DNA of 64,000 nucleotides from Pseudomonadota bacterium (GTDB lineage: Bacteria > Pseudomonadota > Alphaproteobacteria > Acetobacterales > Acetobacteraceae): contig JAJZSY010000005.1 of assembly GCA_021849425.1 (NCBI GenBank), positions 10,707 to 74,706 on the forward strand. Direction: 5' to 3'. Numbering within the stretch: the stretch's first letter is position 1; each line of letters starts with the position of its first letter. Made by a program: the position numbers and the translations under genes. The notes below the pieces were generated by a model that ran no database searches, was not told where the DNA came from, and worked only from the letters and a program-made list of their open reading frames with translations. This document shows positions 28,939 to 36,937 of this stretch, in pieces.

Positions 28939-31719
28939 ATGGAGTCAGCGCCGCGCCCTGCCCCGCCCGCCGCGCCATCGCTGGTGACGGCGCATGGACG
29001 GGCAGCGCTGCTCGATCCCGATGGGGAGTTGCGGCTGCTCACGACCGCCGAGGCGCGGGCGGCGCTGCGCGACCTGCCGCCGCCGCTCGTGGTGCATGGC
29101 CCGGCGACGCTGCGGCGGCTCGACCTCTCGAGTCCGGTGTTCGACCTGCTCGACCTGTTCGCCTTCGTGCTGCCGGCGGTGACGGCGGCGCCGACCCCGG
29201 CGGGCCTTGCCCGCGCCCTCGATTTCGACCCGCCGGAGACGATCGAGGCGGCGGCGGCGCTGCTGCCGGACATCGCCACCGCCCTGCTCGGCCGGCTTGG
29301 CCAGGGGGCGTCGCTGCCGATGAACCGCCGGGCCGCGGGGCTCGCGGCGCTGATGGGCGAGGCCGGCTGGCCCTGGGCGAAGCCGGTGGCGGCGGCGCTG
29401 GGGCAGCCCGCCGCGCGGCCGGACCGGGCGGCGCTGCGGCTCGGCGTGATCCTGCCCGAATGGGAGGAGGAGGCGCCGCGGCCGCCGCCCGCCGCCTATC
29501 CGGTGCCGCCGGAGGCCGCGCGTGAGCGGCTGGCCGGGCTGCTCGGCGGCGGGGCGGAACCGCGGCCGGCGCAATCGGATTACGCCTCGGCCTCGACCGC
29601 CGCCTTCGCGCCGCCGGAGGCCGAGGGCGTGCCGCACTGCGTGCTGGCCGAGGCCGGCACCGGGACCGGCAAGACGCTCGGCTATCTCGCCCCCGCCTCG
29701 CTCTGGGCCGAGCGGAATCAGGGCAGCGTGTGGATCTCGACCTATACGCGGCATTTGCAGCGGCAGATCGAGCAGGAGACGGCGCGGCTGGAGGGCGACG
29801 CGGCGCGGCGGCGCCGGCGCGTCGTGCTGCGCAAGGGGCGGGAGAACTATCTCTGCCTGCTGAATTTCGAGGACGCGACCGCCGGGGCGCGGGGGGGCAA
29901 TCTCGTCGGCCTCGGGCTGGTGGCGCGCTGGGCGCTGGCCTCGGGCGATCATGACATCGCCGGCGGCGACCTGCCGGGCTGGTTCGCCGAGCTGTTCGGC
30001 GCCGGGCTGCTCGCGCAGATCGCCGACCGGCGCGGCGAGTGCATCCATTCGGCCTGCGCGCACTGGAAGCGCTGCACGATCGAGCATGTGATCCGCCGCG
30101 CCCGCGGCGCCGATCTCGTGATCGCCAATCATGCGCTGGTGATGGCGCAGGCGGTGTGGGGCGGGCTCGACGATGCGGGCGTGCCGACGCGCTACGTGTT
30201 CGACGAGGGGCATCATCTGTTCGACGCCGCCGATTCGGCCTTCGCCGCCGAGCTTTCCGGCGCCAGCATGGCGGAGCTGCGCCGGTGGCTGCTTGGCGCT
30301 GAAGGCGGGCGGTCGCGCGCGCGGGGGCTGGCGCGGCGGCTGGAGGATCTGGTCGGTGCCGATGCGCAGCTCGCCCCGCCGATCGAGGCGATGCGGGCGG
30401 CGGCGCGGGTGCTGCCGGGCGGGGCGGCGCTGGCACGGCTCGCTGATCCGGCGGCGACGCTCGACGAGATCGGCCCCGGCGCGGCCGAGGCCTTTCTCGC
30501 CGCCCTCGCCGCCCAGGCCCGCGCCCGGGCCGCACCGGCCGAACGCGAGGCGGCCCTCGATATCGAGGCGGATCTCTACCCCGCCGAGCCGGCGCTTGCC
30601 GCCGCCGCCGCCGATCTCGGGCGGGATCTCGCACGGCTCGAAACGCCGCTCGCGGCACTGCGCGCGCGGCTGGCCGCACGGCTGGAGGAGGAGGCGGGCA
30701 GCATCGAGAGCGCCGAGCGGCAGCGGATCGAGGCGGCGATTCGCGGGCTCACGCGGCGGGCGCTCGATCCGCTGGCGAGCTGGCGGCGGATGCTCGCCGC
30801 CGTGGGCGCCGCGCCGCCGGAGCCGGGCGAGCGGCCGCACCATGTGCTGTTCATCCGCCACGGCCGCGACAGCGCGCTGCTGTCGCATCTGCTCGACCCG
30901 ACCGAGGCCTTCGCGGATGCGGTGGCGAGCCGGGCGCATGGGCTGCTGATCACCTCGGCGACGCTGCGCGACCGCACCACCGCGGTGGAGGACGCCGAGC
31001 AGGACGCCGAATGGCGGCGGGCGGAGGCGCGCAGCGGCGCGGCCCATCTCGCCGCACCGGCGATTCGCGCCGCCTTCGCCTCGCCCTTCGACTATCCGGC
31101 GCAGACGCGGATTTTCATCGTGCGCGACAATCTTCGCGCCTCGCCGGAGGCGTTGGCGGCGGGGTTTCGCGCGCTGTTCCTGGCCGCGGGCGGCGGCGCG
31201 CTGGGGCTGTTCACCGCGATCGCGCGGCTGCGCGACGTGCAGGCGCGGATTGCCCCCGCGCTGGATGCGGCCAACATCCCGCTCTTTGCCCAGCATGTCG
31301 ATGCGATGAACAATGCGACCCTGGTCGAGAGTTTCCGGGCCGAGCGGAATGCCTGCCTGCTCGGCACCGACGCGATGCGCGATGGGGTCGACATTCCGGG
31401 CAACGCGCTGCGCCTCGTCGTGTTCGAACGCACGCCCTGGCCGCGGCCGGACATCCTGCACCGGGTGCGGCGCACCCATCTCTCGGAGGGCGATCCGCGC
31501 GCGTATGACGACGCGATCGTCAGGCTTCGGCTGCGGCAGGGATTTGGCCGGCTCATCCGCCGCGCCGGCGACCGTGGCGTGTTCGTGCTGCTGGACCGGG
31601 CGTTTCCCTCGCGCCTTGAGAGCGCGTTTCCGCCCGGCGCGGCCGTGCAGCGCGCGGGGCTGGCCGAGACGGTCGAGGCGGTGCGGCGGTTTTTCGCCAG
31701 CGACCACCCGCCCGGCTGA
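28939..31719 (+). CDS. DinG/XPD-like ATP-dependent DNA helicase
   Basis: A 926-aa superfamily 2 helicase. Walker A EAGTGTGKT is at 238-246, motif Ia SVWISTYTRHLQRQIEQE follows, and FDEGHHLFD is the DEAH-type box. Cysteines in ENYLCLL and in GECIHSACAHWKRC are in place for the XPD-type iron-sulfur cluster. GTDAMRDGVDIPG and LRLRQGFGRLIRRAGDRGV are motifs V and VI. The first 200 residues look like a degraded DnaQ exonuclease (VVHGPATLRRL, LLDLFAFVLP) without its acidic residues. It probably acts in repair or R-loop removal together with the upstream glycosylase. Confidence 0.88.
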   Translation: MESAPRPAPPAAPSLVTAHGRAALLDPDGELRLLTTAEARAALRDLPPPLVVHGPATLRRLDLSSPVFDLLDLFAFVLPAVTAAPTPAGLARALDFDPPETIEAAAALLPDIATALLGRLGQGASLPMNRRAAGLAALMGEAGWPWAKPVAAALGQPAARPDRAALRLGVILPEWEEEAPRPPPAAYPVPPEAARERLAGLLGGGAEPRPAQSDYASASTAAFAPPEAEGVPHCVLAEAGTGTGKTLGYLAPASLWAERNQGSVWISTYTRHLQRQIEQETARLEGDAARRRRRVVLRKGRENYLCLLNFEDATAGARGGNLVGLGLVARWALASGDHDIAGGDLPGWFAELFGAGLLAQIADRRGECIHSACAHWKRCTIEHVIRRARGADLVIANHALVMAQAVWGGLDDAGVPTRYVFDEGHHLFDAADSAFAAELSGASMAELRRWLLGAEGGRSRARGLARRLEDLVGADAQLAPPIEAMRAAARVLPGGAALARLADPAATLDEIGPGAAEAFLAALAAQARARAAPAEREAALDIEADLYPAEPALAAAAADLGRDLARLETPLAALRARLAARLEEEAGSIESAERQRIEAAIRGLTRRALDPLASWRRMLAAVGAAPPEPGERPHHVLFIRHGRDSALLSHLLDPTEAFADAVASRAHGLLITSATLRDRTTAVEDAEQDAEWRRAEARSGAAHLAAPAIRAAFASPFDYPAQTRIFIVRDNLRASPEALAAGFRALFLAAGGGALGLFTAIARLRDVQARIAPALDAANIPLFAQHVDAMNNATLVESFRAERNACLLGTDAMRDGVDIPGNALRLVVFERTPWPRPDILHRVRRTHLSEGDPRAYDDAIVRLRLRQGFGRLIRRAGDRGVFVLLDRAFPSRLESAFPPGAAVQRAGLAETVEAVRRFFASDHPPG

Positions 31720-31884
31720 ACCCGCCACGGCCAGGGGCGGTGCGCCGGCCGCCCTTGCGCGGCGCGGCGGGATTTGCGGACCGTCCAAAGATATGTTTAA
31801 TTGAAGTAACAAATAGTCCTATTTTCTGTACGTTTTAAAGAAAATTTTACGATACGATTCTTCAACGGGATCGCAGGAGGCATT
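31720..31884. promoter_or_regulatory. Promoter region of the outer-membrane protein gene
   Basis: The 165-bp gap changes abruptly to AT-rich sequence at about 31785. TTTAATTGAA at 31796-31805 recurs at 52590-52599 upstream of exopolysaccharide genes. An AGGAGG site stands at 31876-31881 before the ATG. Confidence 0.4.
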
Positions 31885-33105
31885 ATGAAAATCGAGCAGC
31901 CGGCCGGCTCGGGCCGCAATTCCCGCAAATTGAAACTGCTGACCAGCGTTTGCGCCGCCGTGGTGCTCGGCACGCAGCAACCGGCGCTCGCGTTGAACGG
32001 GCCGGCGCCGGTGACGTTCGACGGCGGCGCGCTCGGCCCGCTGGTGGTCAGCGGCGGCCTTGACGGCTATGCCTATGGCCTGACCGGGACGGGCAAGGTC
32101 GGCGGTCATGACCTGTTGCGCTCAAGCCGGAATTTTGGCGCCGAGCTGATGAACAGCCAGATTTCGCTGCAGAAGCCGACAGGGCTGGTGCGGTTCACCT
32201 TGCAGATCGGCTCGGTCAATTCGCTGTCGCTCGGCACGGCGCCGGCGGCGACATCGGTGACGACCTTCTCCACCGGGCCGATCTATGCCGCCTATGTGAC
32301 GCTCGCGCCGAGCCGGCATGTTTCGGTCTCGGTGGGGCGGATCGATTCGCTGGAGGGCTACGAGGCCGGGATCGACTGGGGCAATCCCAGCGTGCTGACC
32401 ACGGCCCTCTACAATGTGCAGAACTACCAGAGCCTCGGCGTCATGCTGAATGTCTCGAAGGGGCCGGTGAGCGCGAGTGTCGCCTTCGGCGACGGGTTCG
32501 ACACGGGGGTGTTCAATTTTCTCCAGGGGCTGGTGAATTACAATTTCAACAGCACCAACAGCCTCTCGGTGTATGGCGCGACCAATCTGAGCCGGACGGG
32601 TTCCCTCGCCCACACCTATGGCAGCGCCGCGAAACCCTATGGCCAGAGCCTGGTCGGGCCCGGCAACGTGCAGATCAATTCGTCCATGCTCGGCGCCTAT
32701 TACAGCTACACGCGCGGGAACCTGAACCTGGTTCCGGAAGTGCAGTTCGTCTACGCCAAGAAGGACATCAAGGCGGGCATCCGCAAGACGACAACGGATT
32801 TCGGCGCGGCGCTGTTCGGCAATTACACGTTCGGCCATGGCCCCTACTCGCTGGGCGGCTGGGTGGAGTATTTCGCCGCCAGCGGGTTCGGCTCGAACGG
32901 GTTCGGCAACTGGTTTCTGCAGCCCAATGCCAAGGGCATCGGGATGTCGATCACGCCGACCTGGCAGAAGGGCCATGTTTTCGTTCGCGGCGATCTCGGC
33001 GTGCTGCACTTCACCAATGGCGGAGACGGGGTGATCGGGTACGGCGCCAGCGGCAAGCAGCCGAACCAGGCGACCTTCGTTCTCGAAGCCGGGCTGCTGT
33101 TCTGA
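31885..33105 (+). CDS. Outer-membrane beta-barrel porin-like protein (OmpL-like BBP2)
   Basis: A 406-aa secreted barrel protein. Residues 1-37 contain a basic start, a hydrophobic core (LTSVCAAVVLGTQ) and a probable cleavage after PALA. The rest alternates polar and hydrophobic residues as in beta strands (VSVSVGRIDSL, YNFNSTNSLSVYGATNLS, VFVRGDLGVLHF) and ends in an aromatic residue (LEAGLLF), as outer-membrane proteins do for BAM recognition. It fits the BBP2/OmpL-like porin family. The solute is unknown. A strong AGGAGG site precedes the start. Confidence 0.78.
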   Translation: MKIEQPAGSGRNSRKLKLLTSVCAAVVLGTQQPALALNGPAPVTFDGGALGPLVVSGGLDGYAYGLTGTGKVGGHDLLRSSRNFGAELMNSQISLQKPTGLVRFTLQIGSVNSLSLGTAPAATSVTTFSTGPIYAAYVTLAPSRHVSVSVGRIDSLEGYEAGIDWGNPSVLTTALYNVQNYQSLGVMLNVSKGPVSASVAFGDGFDTGVFNFLQGLVNYNFNSTNSLSVYGATNLSRTGSLAHTYGSAAKPYGQSLVGPGNVQINSSMLGAYYSYTRGNLNLVPEVQFVYAKKDIKAGIRKTTTDFGAALFGNYTFGHGPYSLGGWVEYFAASGFGSNGFGNWFLQPNAKGIGMSITPTWQKGHVFVRGDLGVLHFTNGGDGVIGYGASGKQPNQATFVLEAGLLF

Positions 33106-33139
33106 TCGTGCGCGCCTGATCTCGGCGCGGCCCTGCGCC

Positions 33140-33181
33140 GGCGGTCCGGCGCCGGGAGCGGCGCGGCGGTCCGGCGCCGGG
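33140..33181. repeat. 17-bp direct repeat after the porin gene
   Basis: GGCGGTCCGGCGCCGGG occurs twice (33140-33156 and 33165-33181). Each copy contains the palindrome CCGGCGCCGG, so the region can form hairpins and may terminate the porin transcript. Confidence 0.5.
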
Positions 33182-33207
33182 GCCCTGGCCGCAACGTGGC
33201 GGGTTGG

Positions 33208-33229
33208 ATAGTGTGGGGGAGTATGCTAC
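33208..33229 (+). promoter_or_regulatory. Candidate operator of the RcnR/DmeR-type repressor
   Basis: The stretch contains a run of five G flanked by AGT and AGTAT (AGTGTGGGGGAGTAT), matching the known style of RcnR and DmeR operators, a G-tract flanked by AT-rich half sites. It ends 10 bases before the start codon of the repressor gene. The assignment is by resemblance only. Confidence 0.4.
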
Positions 33230-33239
33230 GCTTCCGCGC

Positions 33240-33518
33240 ATGACACATGCCATCCGCGACAAACGCAAGCTGCTGGCGCGGGTTGGCCGCATCCGCGGGC
33301 AGGTCGAGGCGATCGAACGCGCGCTCGAGGCCGAGGCGGGATGCGAGACCGTCATGCAGCAGATCGCAGGAGTGCGCGGCGCCGTTGCCGGGCTGATGGC
33401 CGAGATCGTCGAGGACCACGTGCGCAACCATCTCGTGGACCCCCAAACCCACCCCGACGCGCTGGACCAGAACGCCACCGAGCAGTTGCTGGCGGTGATC
33501 CGCGCCTATCTGAAATGA
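33240..33518 (+). CDS. dmeR: Metal-sensing repressor, RcnR/DmeR type (CsoR family)
   Basis: A 92-aa four-helix repressor. His3, Cys35, His60 and His64 are all present at the exact positions of the nickel/cobalt site of RcnR, with MTHAIRDK at the start and [20 protein letters not shown] in the core. The start at 33240 is chosen to place His3; the frame is open 12 codons earlier. Its stop overlaps a possible ATG of the next gene. With dmeF downstream it forms the known dmeRF arrangement. Confidence 0.88.
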   Translation: MTHAIRDKRKLLARVGRIRGQVEAIERALEAEAGCETVMQQIAGVRGAVAGLMAEIVEDHVRNHLVDPQTHPDALDQNATEQLLAVIRAYLK

Positions 33519-33526
33519 GAGAGACG

Positions 33527-34552
33527 ATGCCGGACAGCGACGCCGTTCCCAGCCCCGCCGATCATGGTCATGTGTTTCTGCGCGCCGATCACGCCCGCAA
33601 TGAGCGCCGCACCTGGTGGGTGATCTGGATCTGCACCGCGATGATGCTGATCGAGGTGATCGGCGGCTCGCTCTATGGGTCGATCGCGCTGGTGGCCGAC
33701 GGGCTGCACATGAGCACGCATGCCGGCGCGCTGCTGCTGGCCGCCCTCGCCTACCGCTATGCCCGCAAGCACGCGCATGATCCGAGATTCAGCTTCGGCA
33801 CCGGCAAGTTCGGCGACCTCGCCGGTTTCAGCAGCGCCATCATTCTGGCCATGATCGCGCTGCTGATCGGGTTCGAGGCGGTACGCCGGGTCTTCGCCCC
33901 GGTGACGATCGATTTCGCCGAGGCGCTGCCGATCGCGGGGCTTGGACTTGTCGTCAATGTCGTCAGCGCGCTGATCCTCGGATTCGGGCATGACCATCAT
34001 CACGACCATGGCCATCATCATGGGCATGGGCATGACCACGACCACGACCATGACCACGACCATGACCACGGGCACGACCACGACCATGACCATGACCATG
34101 ACCATGACCATGACCATGGGCACGCGGCGACCGGGCGGGACAACAACATGCGGGCGGCTGTGGTGCATGTGGCGACCGACGCGGCGGTGTCGGTTCTCGT
34201 GATCGTCGGCCTGCTGCTGGCGCGGGCTTTCGGCTGGCTGTGGATGGACCCGGTGGTCGGCATCGTCGGCGCCCTGGTCATCGCCAGCTGGGCGTTCGGG
34301 CTGATCCGCGATACCGGCGCGATCCTGCTGGACATGACGCCGGACCGCAAGCTCGCGCAGCGCCTGCGGGAGACCATCGAGGCGGATGGCGACGAGCTGC
34401 GCGACCTGCATCTGTGGCGGCTTGGCCCGGGCCATCTCGGCGCGATCCTGAGCGTGCGCTCGGCCGAGGGGCTGAGTGCGGAGGCCTATCGGCAGAAACT
34501 CGCCCGCTTCACCTCCCTGTCGCATCTGACGATCGAGGTGCGGACGCGCTGA
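33527..34552 (+). CDS. dmeF: Cation diffusion facilitator, DmeF-type Co/Ni efflux protein
   Basis: A 341-aa proton-driven metal exporter of the inner membrane with about six transmembrane segments. [20 protein letters not shown] (second segment) and [18 protein letters not shown] (fifth) hold the transport-site His and Asp. Between segments four and five lies a cytosolic loop of some 48 residues built almost entirely of His-Asp and His-Gly repeats (about 155-200), a metal sponge. A start at 33515 overlapping dmeR as ATGA is an alternative. DmeF proteins export cobalt and nickel. Confidence 0.9.
   Translation: MPDSDAVPSPADHGHVFLRADHARNERRTWWVIWICTAMMLIEVIGGSLYGSIALVADGLHMSTHAGALLLAALAYRYARKHAHDPRFSFGTGKFGDLAGFSSAIILAMIALLIGFEAVRRVFAPVTIDFAEALPIAGLGLVVNVVSALILGFGHDHHHDHGHHHGHGHDHDHDHDHDHDHGHDHDHDHDHDHDHDHGHAATGRDNNMRAAVVHVATDAAVSVLVIVGLLLARAFGWLWMDPVVGIVGALVIASWAFGLIRDTGAILLDMTPDRKLAQRLRETIEADGDELRDLHLWRLGPGHLGAILSVRSAEGLSAEAYRQKLARFTSLSHLTIEVRTR
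33985..34120 (+). repeat. Imperfect hexanucleotide repeat coding for (His-Asp)n in dmeF
   Basis: Units CATGAC and CACGAC alternate with a few GGGCAT/GGGCAC interruptions. All units stay in frame and code for the histidine-rich loop. Copy number could vary by slippage without breaking the frame. Confidence 0.8.
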
Positions 34553-34628
34553 AGATGGGAGCGCTGGCGGCCGACGCGCTGAGGGCGGGGGCGTGACTGG
34601 GAGGGTTCGGGCCGGGGGATTGTTTTCA

Positions 34629-34638
34629 AACGATCGTT
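34629..34638. promoter_or_regulatory. Palindrome AACGATCGTT upstream of the AhpD-like gene
   Basis: This 10-bp perfect palindrome lies in an AT-rich patch about 80 bases upstream of the start codon. It could be a repressor site, for example of the TetR kind. This is inference from symmetry and position. Confidence 0.3.
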
Positions 34639-34715
34639 CCATTATATCGGCGGGCACCAGTTGAACCCGGAGCGGGGCGCTCGCGCGCCACGCCGTCACA
34701 CATCAAGAGGTTGCA

Positions 34716-35291
34716 ATGACCGCTGACGCCCGACTGAACCTCCCCGCTCTCACGCTCGAAACCGCGTTGCCCGCGCCGCGCGCCGTCCTCGAAAAGGCCA
34801 AGGCGCAGGTTGGCTTCATTCCCAACATGTATGCCAACATGGCCAACTCGCCGGGGTTTCTTGAAACCTATCTCGACGGCTACGCGCGGTTCCGCGCCGA
34901 TTCCGGCATGACCCCGGTGGAGCAGGAAGTGGTCTTCCTGGTGATCAGCCGGGCCAATGGCTGCGGCTACTGCACCGCGGCGCACAGCATGATCGCCGAC
35001 AAGATGTCGAAAGTGCCGGCCGATGTGCTGGCGGCGCTGCGCGAGGGCCGGACCATCGCCGATGCGAAGCTCGCGGAGCTGGCGCGCTTCACCCAGGTGA
35101 TCTTCGACACCCGCGGCCGCCCGACGCAGCAGGACCTCGAAAGCTTCCGCGCCGCCGGCTATGCCGACCGGCACGCGCTGGAGATCGTGCTCGCCATGGC
35201 GGTGAAGACCCTCAGCAACTACGCCAACCACCTGTTCCACACCGAAGTGGACAACATGTTCGCGGACTACAAGCTGCCGAACGCCGCCTGA
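34716..35291 (+). CDS. Carboxymuconolactone decarboxylase/AhpD-like protein
   Basis: A 191-aa protein of the CMD fold. SRANGCGYCTAAHSMI (about 81-96) has the CXXC pair and following His of AhpD-type alkylhydroperoxidases. NYANHLFHTEVD near the C-terminus is also typical. These proteins reduce peroxides or support peroxiredoxins; the exact substrate is unknown. An AAGAGG site precedes the start. Two strong hairpins follow, so it appears to be a single-gene unit. Confidence 0.85.
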   Translation: MTADARLNLPALTLETALPAPRAVLEKAKAQVGFIPNMYANMANSPGFLETYLDGYARFRADSGMTPVEQEVVFLVISRANGCGYCTAAHSMIADKMSKVPADVLAALREGRTIADAKLAELARFTQVIFDTRGRPTQQDLESFRAAGYADRHALEIVLAMAVKTLSNYANHLFHTEVDNMFADYKLPNAA

Positions 35292-35298
35292 GCCTTCC

Positions 35299-35335
35299 CC
35301 CGCCCCGCCGGCCCGACGCGGCCCGGCGGGGCGGG
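35299..35335 (+). terminator. Hairpin terminator of the AhpD-like gene (first)
   Basis: A perfect 13-bp stem (CCCGCCCCGCCGG with its complement) has an 11-nt loop and starts 8 bases after the stop codon. Only a weak T-rich tail (TTGGT) follows. Confidence 0.65.
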
Positions 35336-35353
35336 TTGGTCCAGATGTCCAGC

Positions 35354-35385
35354 AACGCCTTCCGGCAGGACCGCCGGAAGGCGTT
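35354..35385. terminator. Hairpin terminator (second)
   Basis: AACGCCTTCCGGC pairs perfectly with GCCGGAAGGCGTT over 13 bp around a 6-nt loop. With the first hairpin it isolates the AhpD-like gene from the glycan genes. Confidence 0.65.
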
Positions 35386-35580
35386 TGCCGTTTGCGCCCG
35401 GGACGATCGCCGGCAGCGCCGCGCGCGGCGGCGTTTTCCCGTATTTCTATAATTAATTATATTTTATTTAGCTCGTTATAATTATTGCGACGAATGCTTA
35501 ATTCCGTCTAATCCAGCAAGGCACGGGCGCCATTCCGGCACCCTTGCGGATACGGAACGATCATTTGGAAATCGGCCGGC
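35386..35580. promoter_or_regulatory. AT-rich promoter region of the FkbM-glycosyltransferase genes
   Basis: The stretch 35440-35515 is strongly AT-rich and includes the palindrome ATAATTAATTAT (35449-35460). Such AT-rich islands precede other surface-polysaccharide genes in this window. A Ros/MucR-type regulator is one possible explanation. Confidence 0.4.
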
Positions 35581-36720
35581 ATGGTTGGCGCCTCCGCGCT
35601 CGACCCTCCGCCGGGCCAAGACCCGATTTTGGAACATATGGACGCACAGACCGACGCCTTCGTGGATTTTGTATCCTACGCGCAGAATTTCGAAGACGTC
35701 ATGCTGTGGCGCGCCCTGAAACATGTCGGCCCGGGCCGGTATATCGATATCGGCGCCCAGGACCCGATGGTCGATTCGGTCAGTCTCGCCTTCTACGAAC
35801 AGGGGTGGCGCGGCGTGCATGTCGAGCCGAACCCGGAGTATGCCCGCCTGTTGCGCGCGGCCCGGCCGGACGAGACGGTCATCGAGGCGGCGATCAGCAC
35901 GGCGGGCGGGACGATTGCGTTTTTCGAGACCATGGACACTGGACTGAGCACCGGCGTCGCCGCGATCGCCGAGGAGCACCGGCGGGAGGGCTTCGCGTCC
36001 CGGCGGATCGAGGTGCCGGCGATGAAGCTCGCCCGCCTGCTGGACAGGTTCGAGGGCCAGGATGTCCATTGGCTGAAGATCGATGTCGAGGGCATGGAAG
36101 AGGATGCCATCGCGAGCTGGGCGCCTTCGACTGTCAGGCCGTGGATCGTGGTGGTCGAGAGCACCCGTCCGGGCTCGCCGGAGTCGACCGGAACGCCCTG
36201 GGAGAGCGCCTTGCTCGGCCTCGGCTATGAGAGGGTGTATCGCGACGGGCTCAACAATTTCTACCTGAGCCGCCAGCACCTCGACCTCAAGCGGCATTTC
36301 GAGGTTCCGCCGAACGTATTCGACTACTTCAAGTTGAGCGGACGGGCCTCATCGCGCCTGTGCCATCACGTCCGGCAGGAGGCCGAGACGGAACGGGCCG
36401 GCCTGCTCGGGCGGATCGCCAGCCTGGAGGCCCGCCTGCGGGAGACGACGAGGCTGGCGGAAGAGGCGGAGGCGCGGCAGGCGGAGGCCGGACGGCAACT
36501 CGAACAGAGCCGGGCGTGGCTCGACGAGGCGAGGTGCGCGTTGCAAGCGATGCATGCCAGCCGGTCCTGGCGCGTCACCCGGCCGCTGCGGGCGATGACG
36601 ACGCGGGGGCGCTGGCTGCGGGACGCGGCGCGGGACGGGGCGCGAGCCTGGGCGCGGCTGGCGCCGGGCAGCCGGCCGCACCGGGCGGTGCTGCGCGTGA
36701 TTCTCGCCTTGTCGCACTAG
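35581..36720 (+). CDS. FkbM family methyltransferase, probably truncated by an amber codon
   Basis: A 379-aa SAM-dependent methyltransferase. FVSYAQNFEDVMLWRAL, RYIDIGAQDPMVDSVSLAF, GVHVEPNPEYARLLR and WLKIDVEGMEEDAI follow the FkbM pattern (about 28-180), which methylates hydroxyl groups of glycans or other products. A coiled coil spans about 260-325, and SRSWRVTRPLRAM is a motif shared with polysaccharide glycosyltransferase tails. An internal start at 35638 is possible. The frame stops at TAG (36718-36720) but continues open for 61 more codons that look like the family's normal tail. Confidence 0.82.
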   Translation: MVGASALDPPPGQDPILEHMDAQTDAFVDFVSYAQNFEDVMLWRALKHVGPGRYIDIGAQDPMVDSVSLAFYEQGWRGVHVEPNPEYARLLRAARPDETVIEAAISTAGGTIAFFETMDTGLSTGVAAIAEEHRREGFASRRIEVPAMKLARLLDRFEGQDVHWLKIDVEGMEEDAIASWAPSTVRPWIVVVESTRPGSPESTGTPWESALLGLGYERVYRDGLNNFYLSRQHLDLKRHFEVPPNVFDYFKLSGRASSRLCHHVRQEAETERAGLLGRIASLEARLRETTRLAEEAEARQAEAGRQLEQSRAWLDEARCALQAMHASRSWRVTRPLRAMTTRGRWLRDAARDGARAWARLAPGSRPHRAVLRVILALSH

Positions 36721-36906
36721 CTGCTCGAGCATCCCCGCCTGCATGCCCTGGCGATGCGGCTGCTCGATCGGGTTCCCGCCGCGAGGGCCCTGCTGCATCA
36801 CTTCACCCGATCGGGCGGGGCGGCGGGGACGATGATGTGGCGGCCGCCCGGGCCGGCCGACCTGTCGCCACGGGCACGGCAAATCCATCTCTGGATGAAT
36901 TCCTGA
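36721..36906 (+). pseudogene. In-frame continuation of the FkbM gene after the amber codon
   Basis: Directly after TAG the same frame reads 61 sense codons to a TGA at 36904-36906. The residues (LLEHPRLHALAMRLLDRVPAARALL and later ADLSPRARQIHLWMNS) are protein-like and resemble tails of polysaccharide glycosyltransferases. A single C-to-T change would turn CAG into TAG. It is therefore either a nonsense-truncated tail or a readthrough segment. The next gene starts 31 bp later. Confidence 0.6.
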
Positions 36907-36937
36907 ACTTCTCCTCGGCTGACGGGAACCGGCAAGC

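Noticed and set aside
28945-31812. A 955-codon minus-strand frame opposite the DinG-like helicase
   Set aside because: The composition is that of a GC shadow frame, and the sense frame has all helicase motifs.
33985-34120. Possible CRISPR-like or satellite repeat
   Set aside because: The hexamers are in frame and code the His-Asp loop of DmeF; there are no spacers of constant length.
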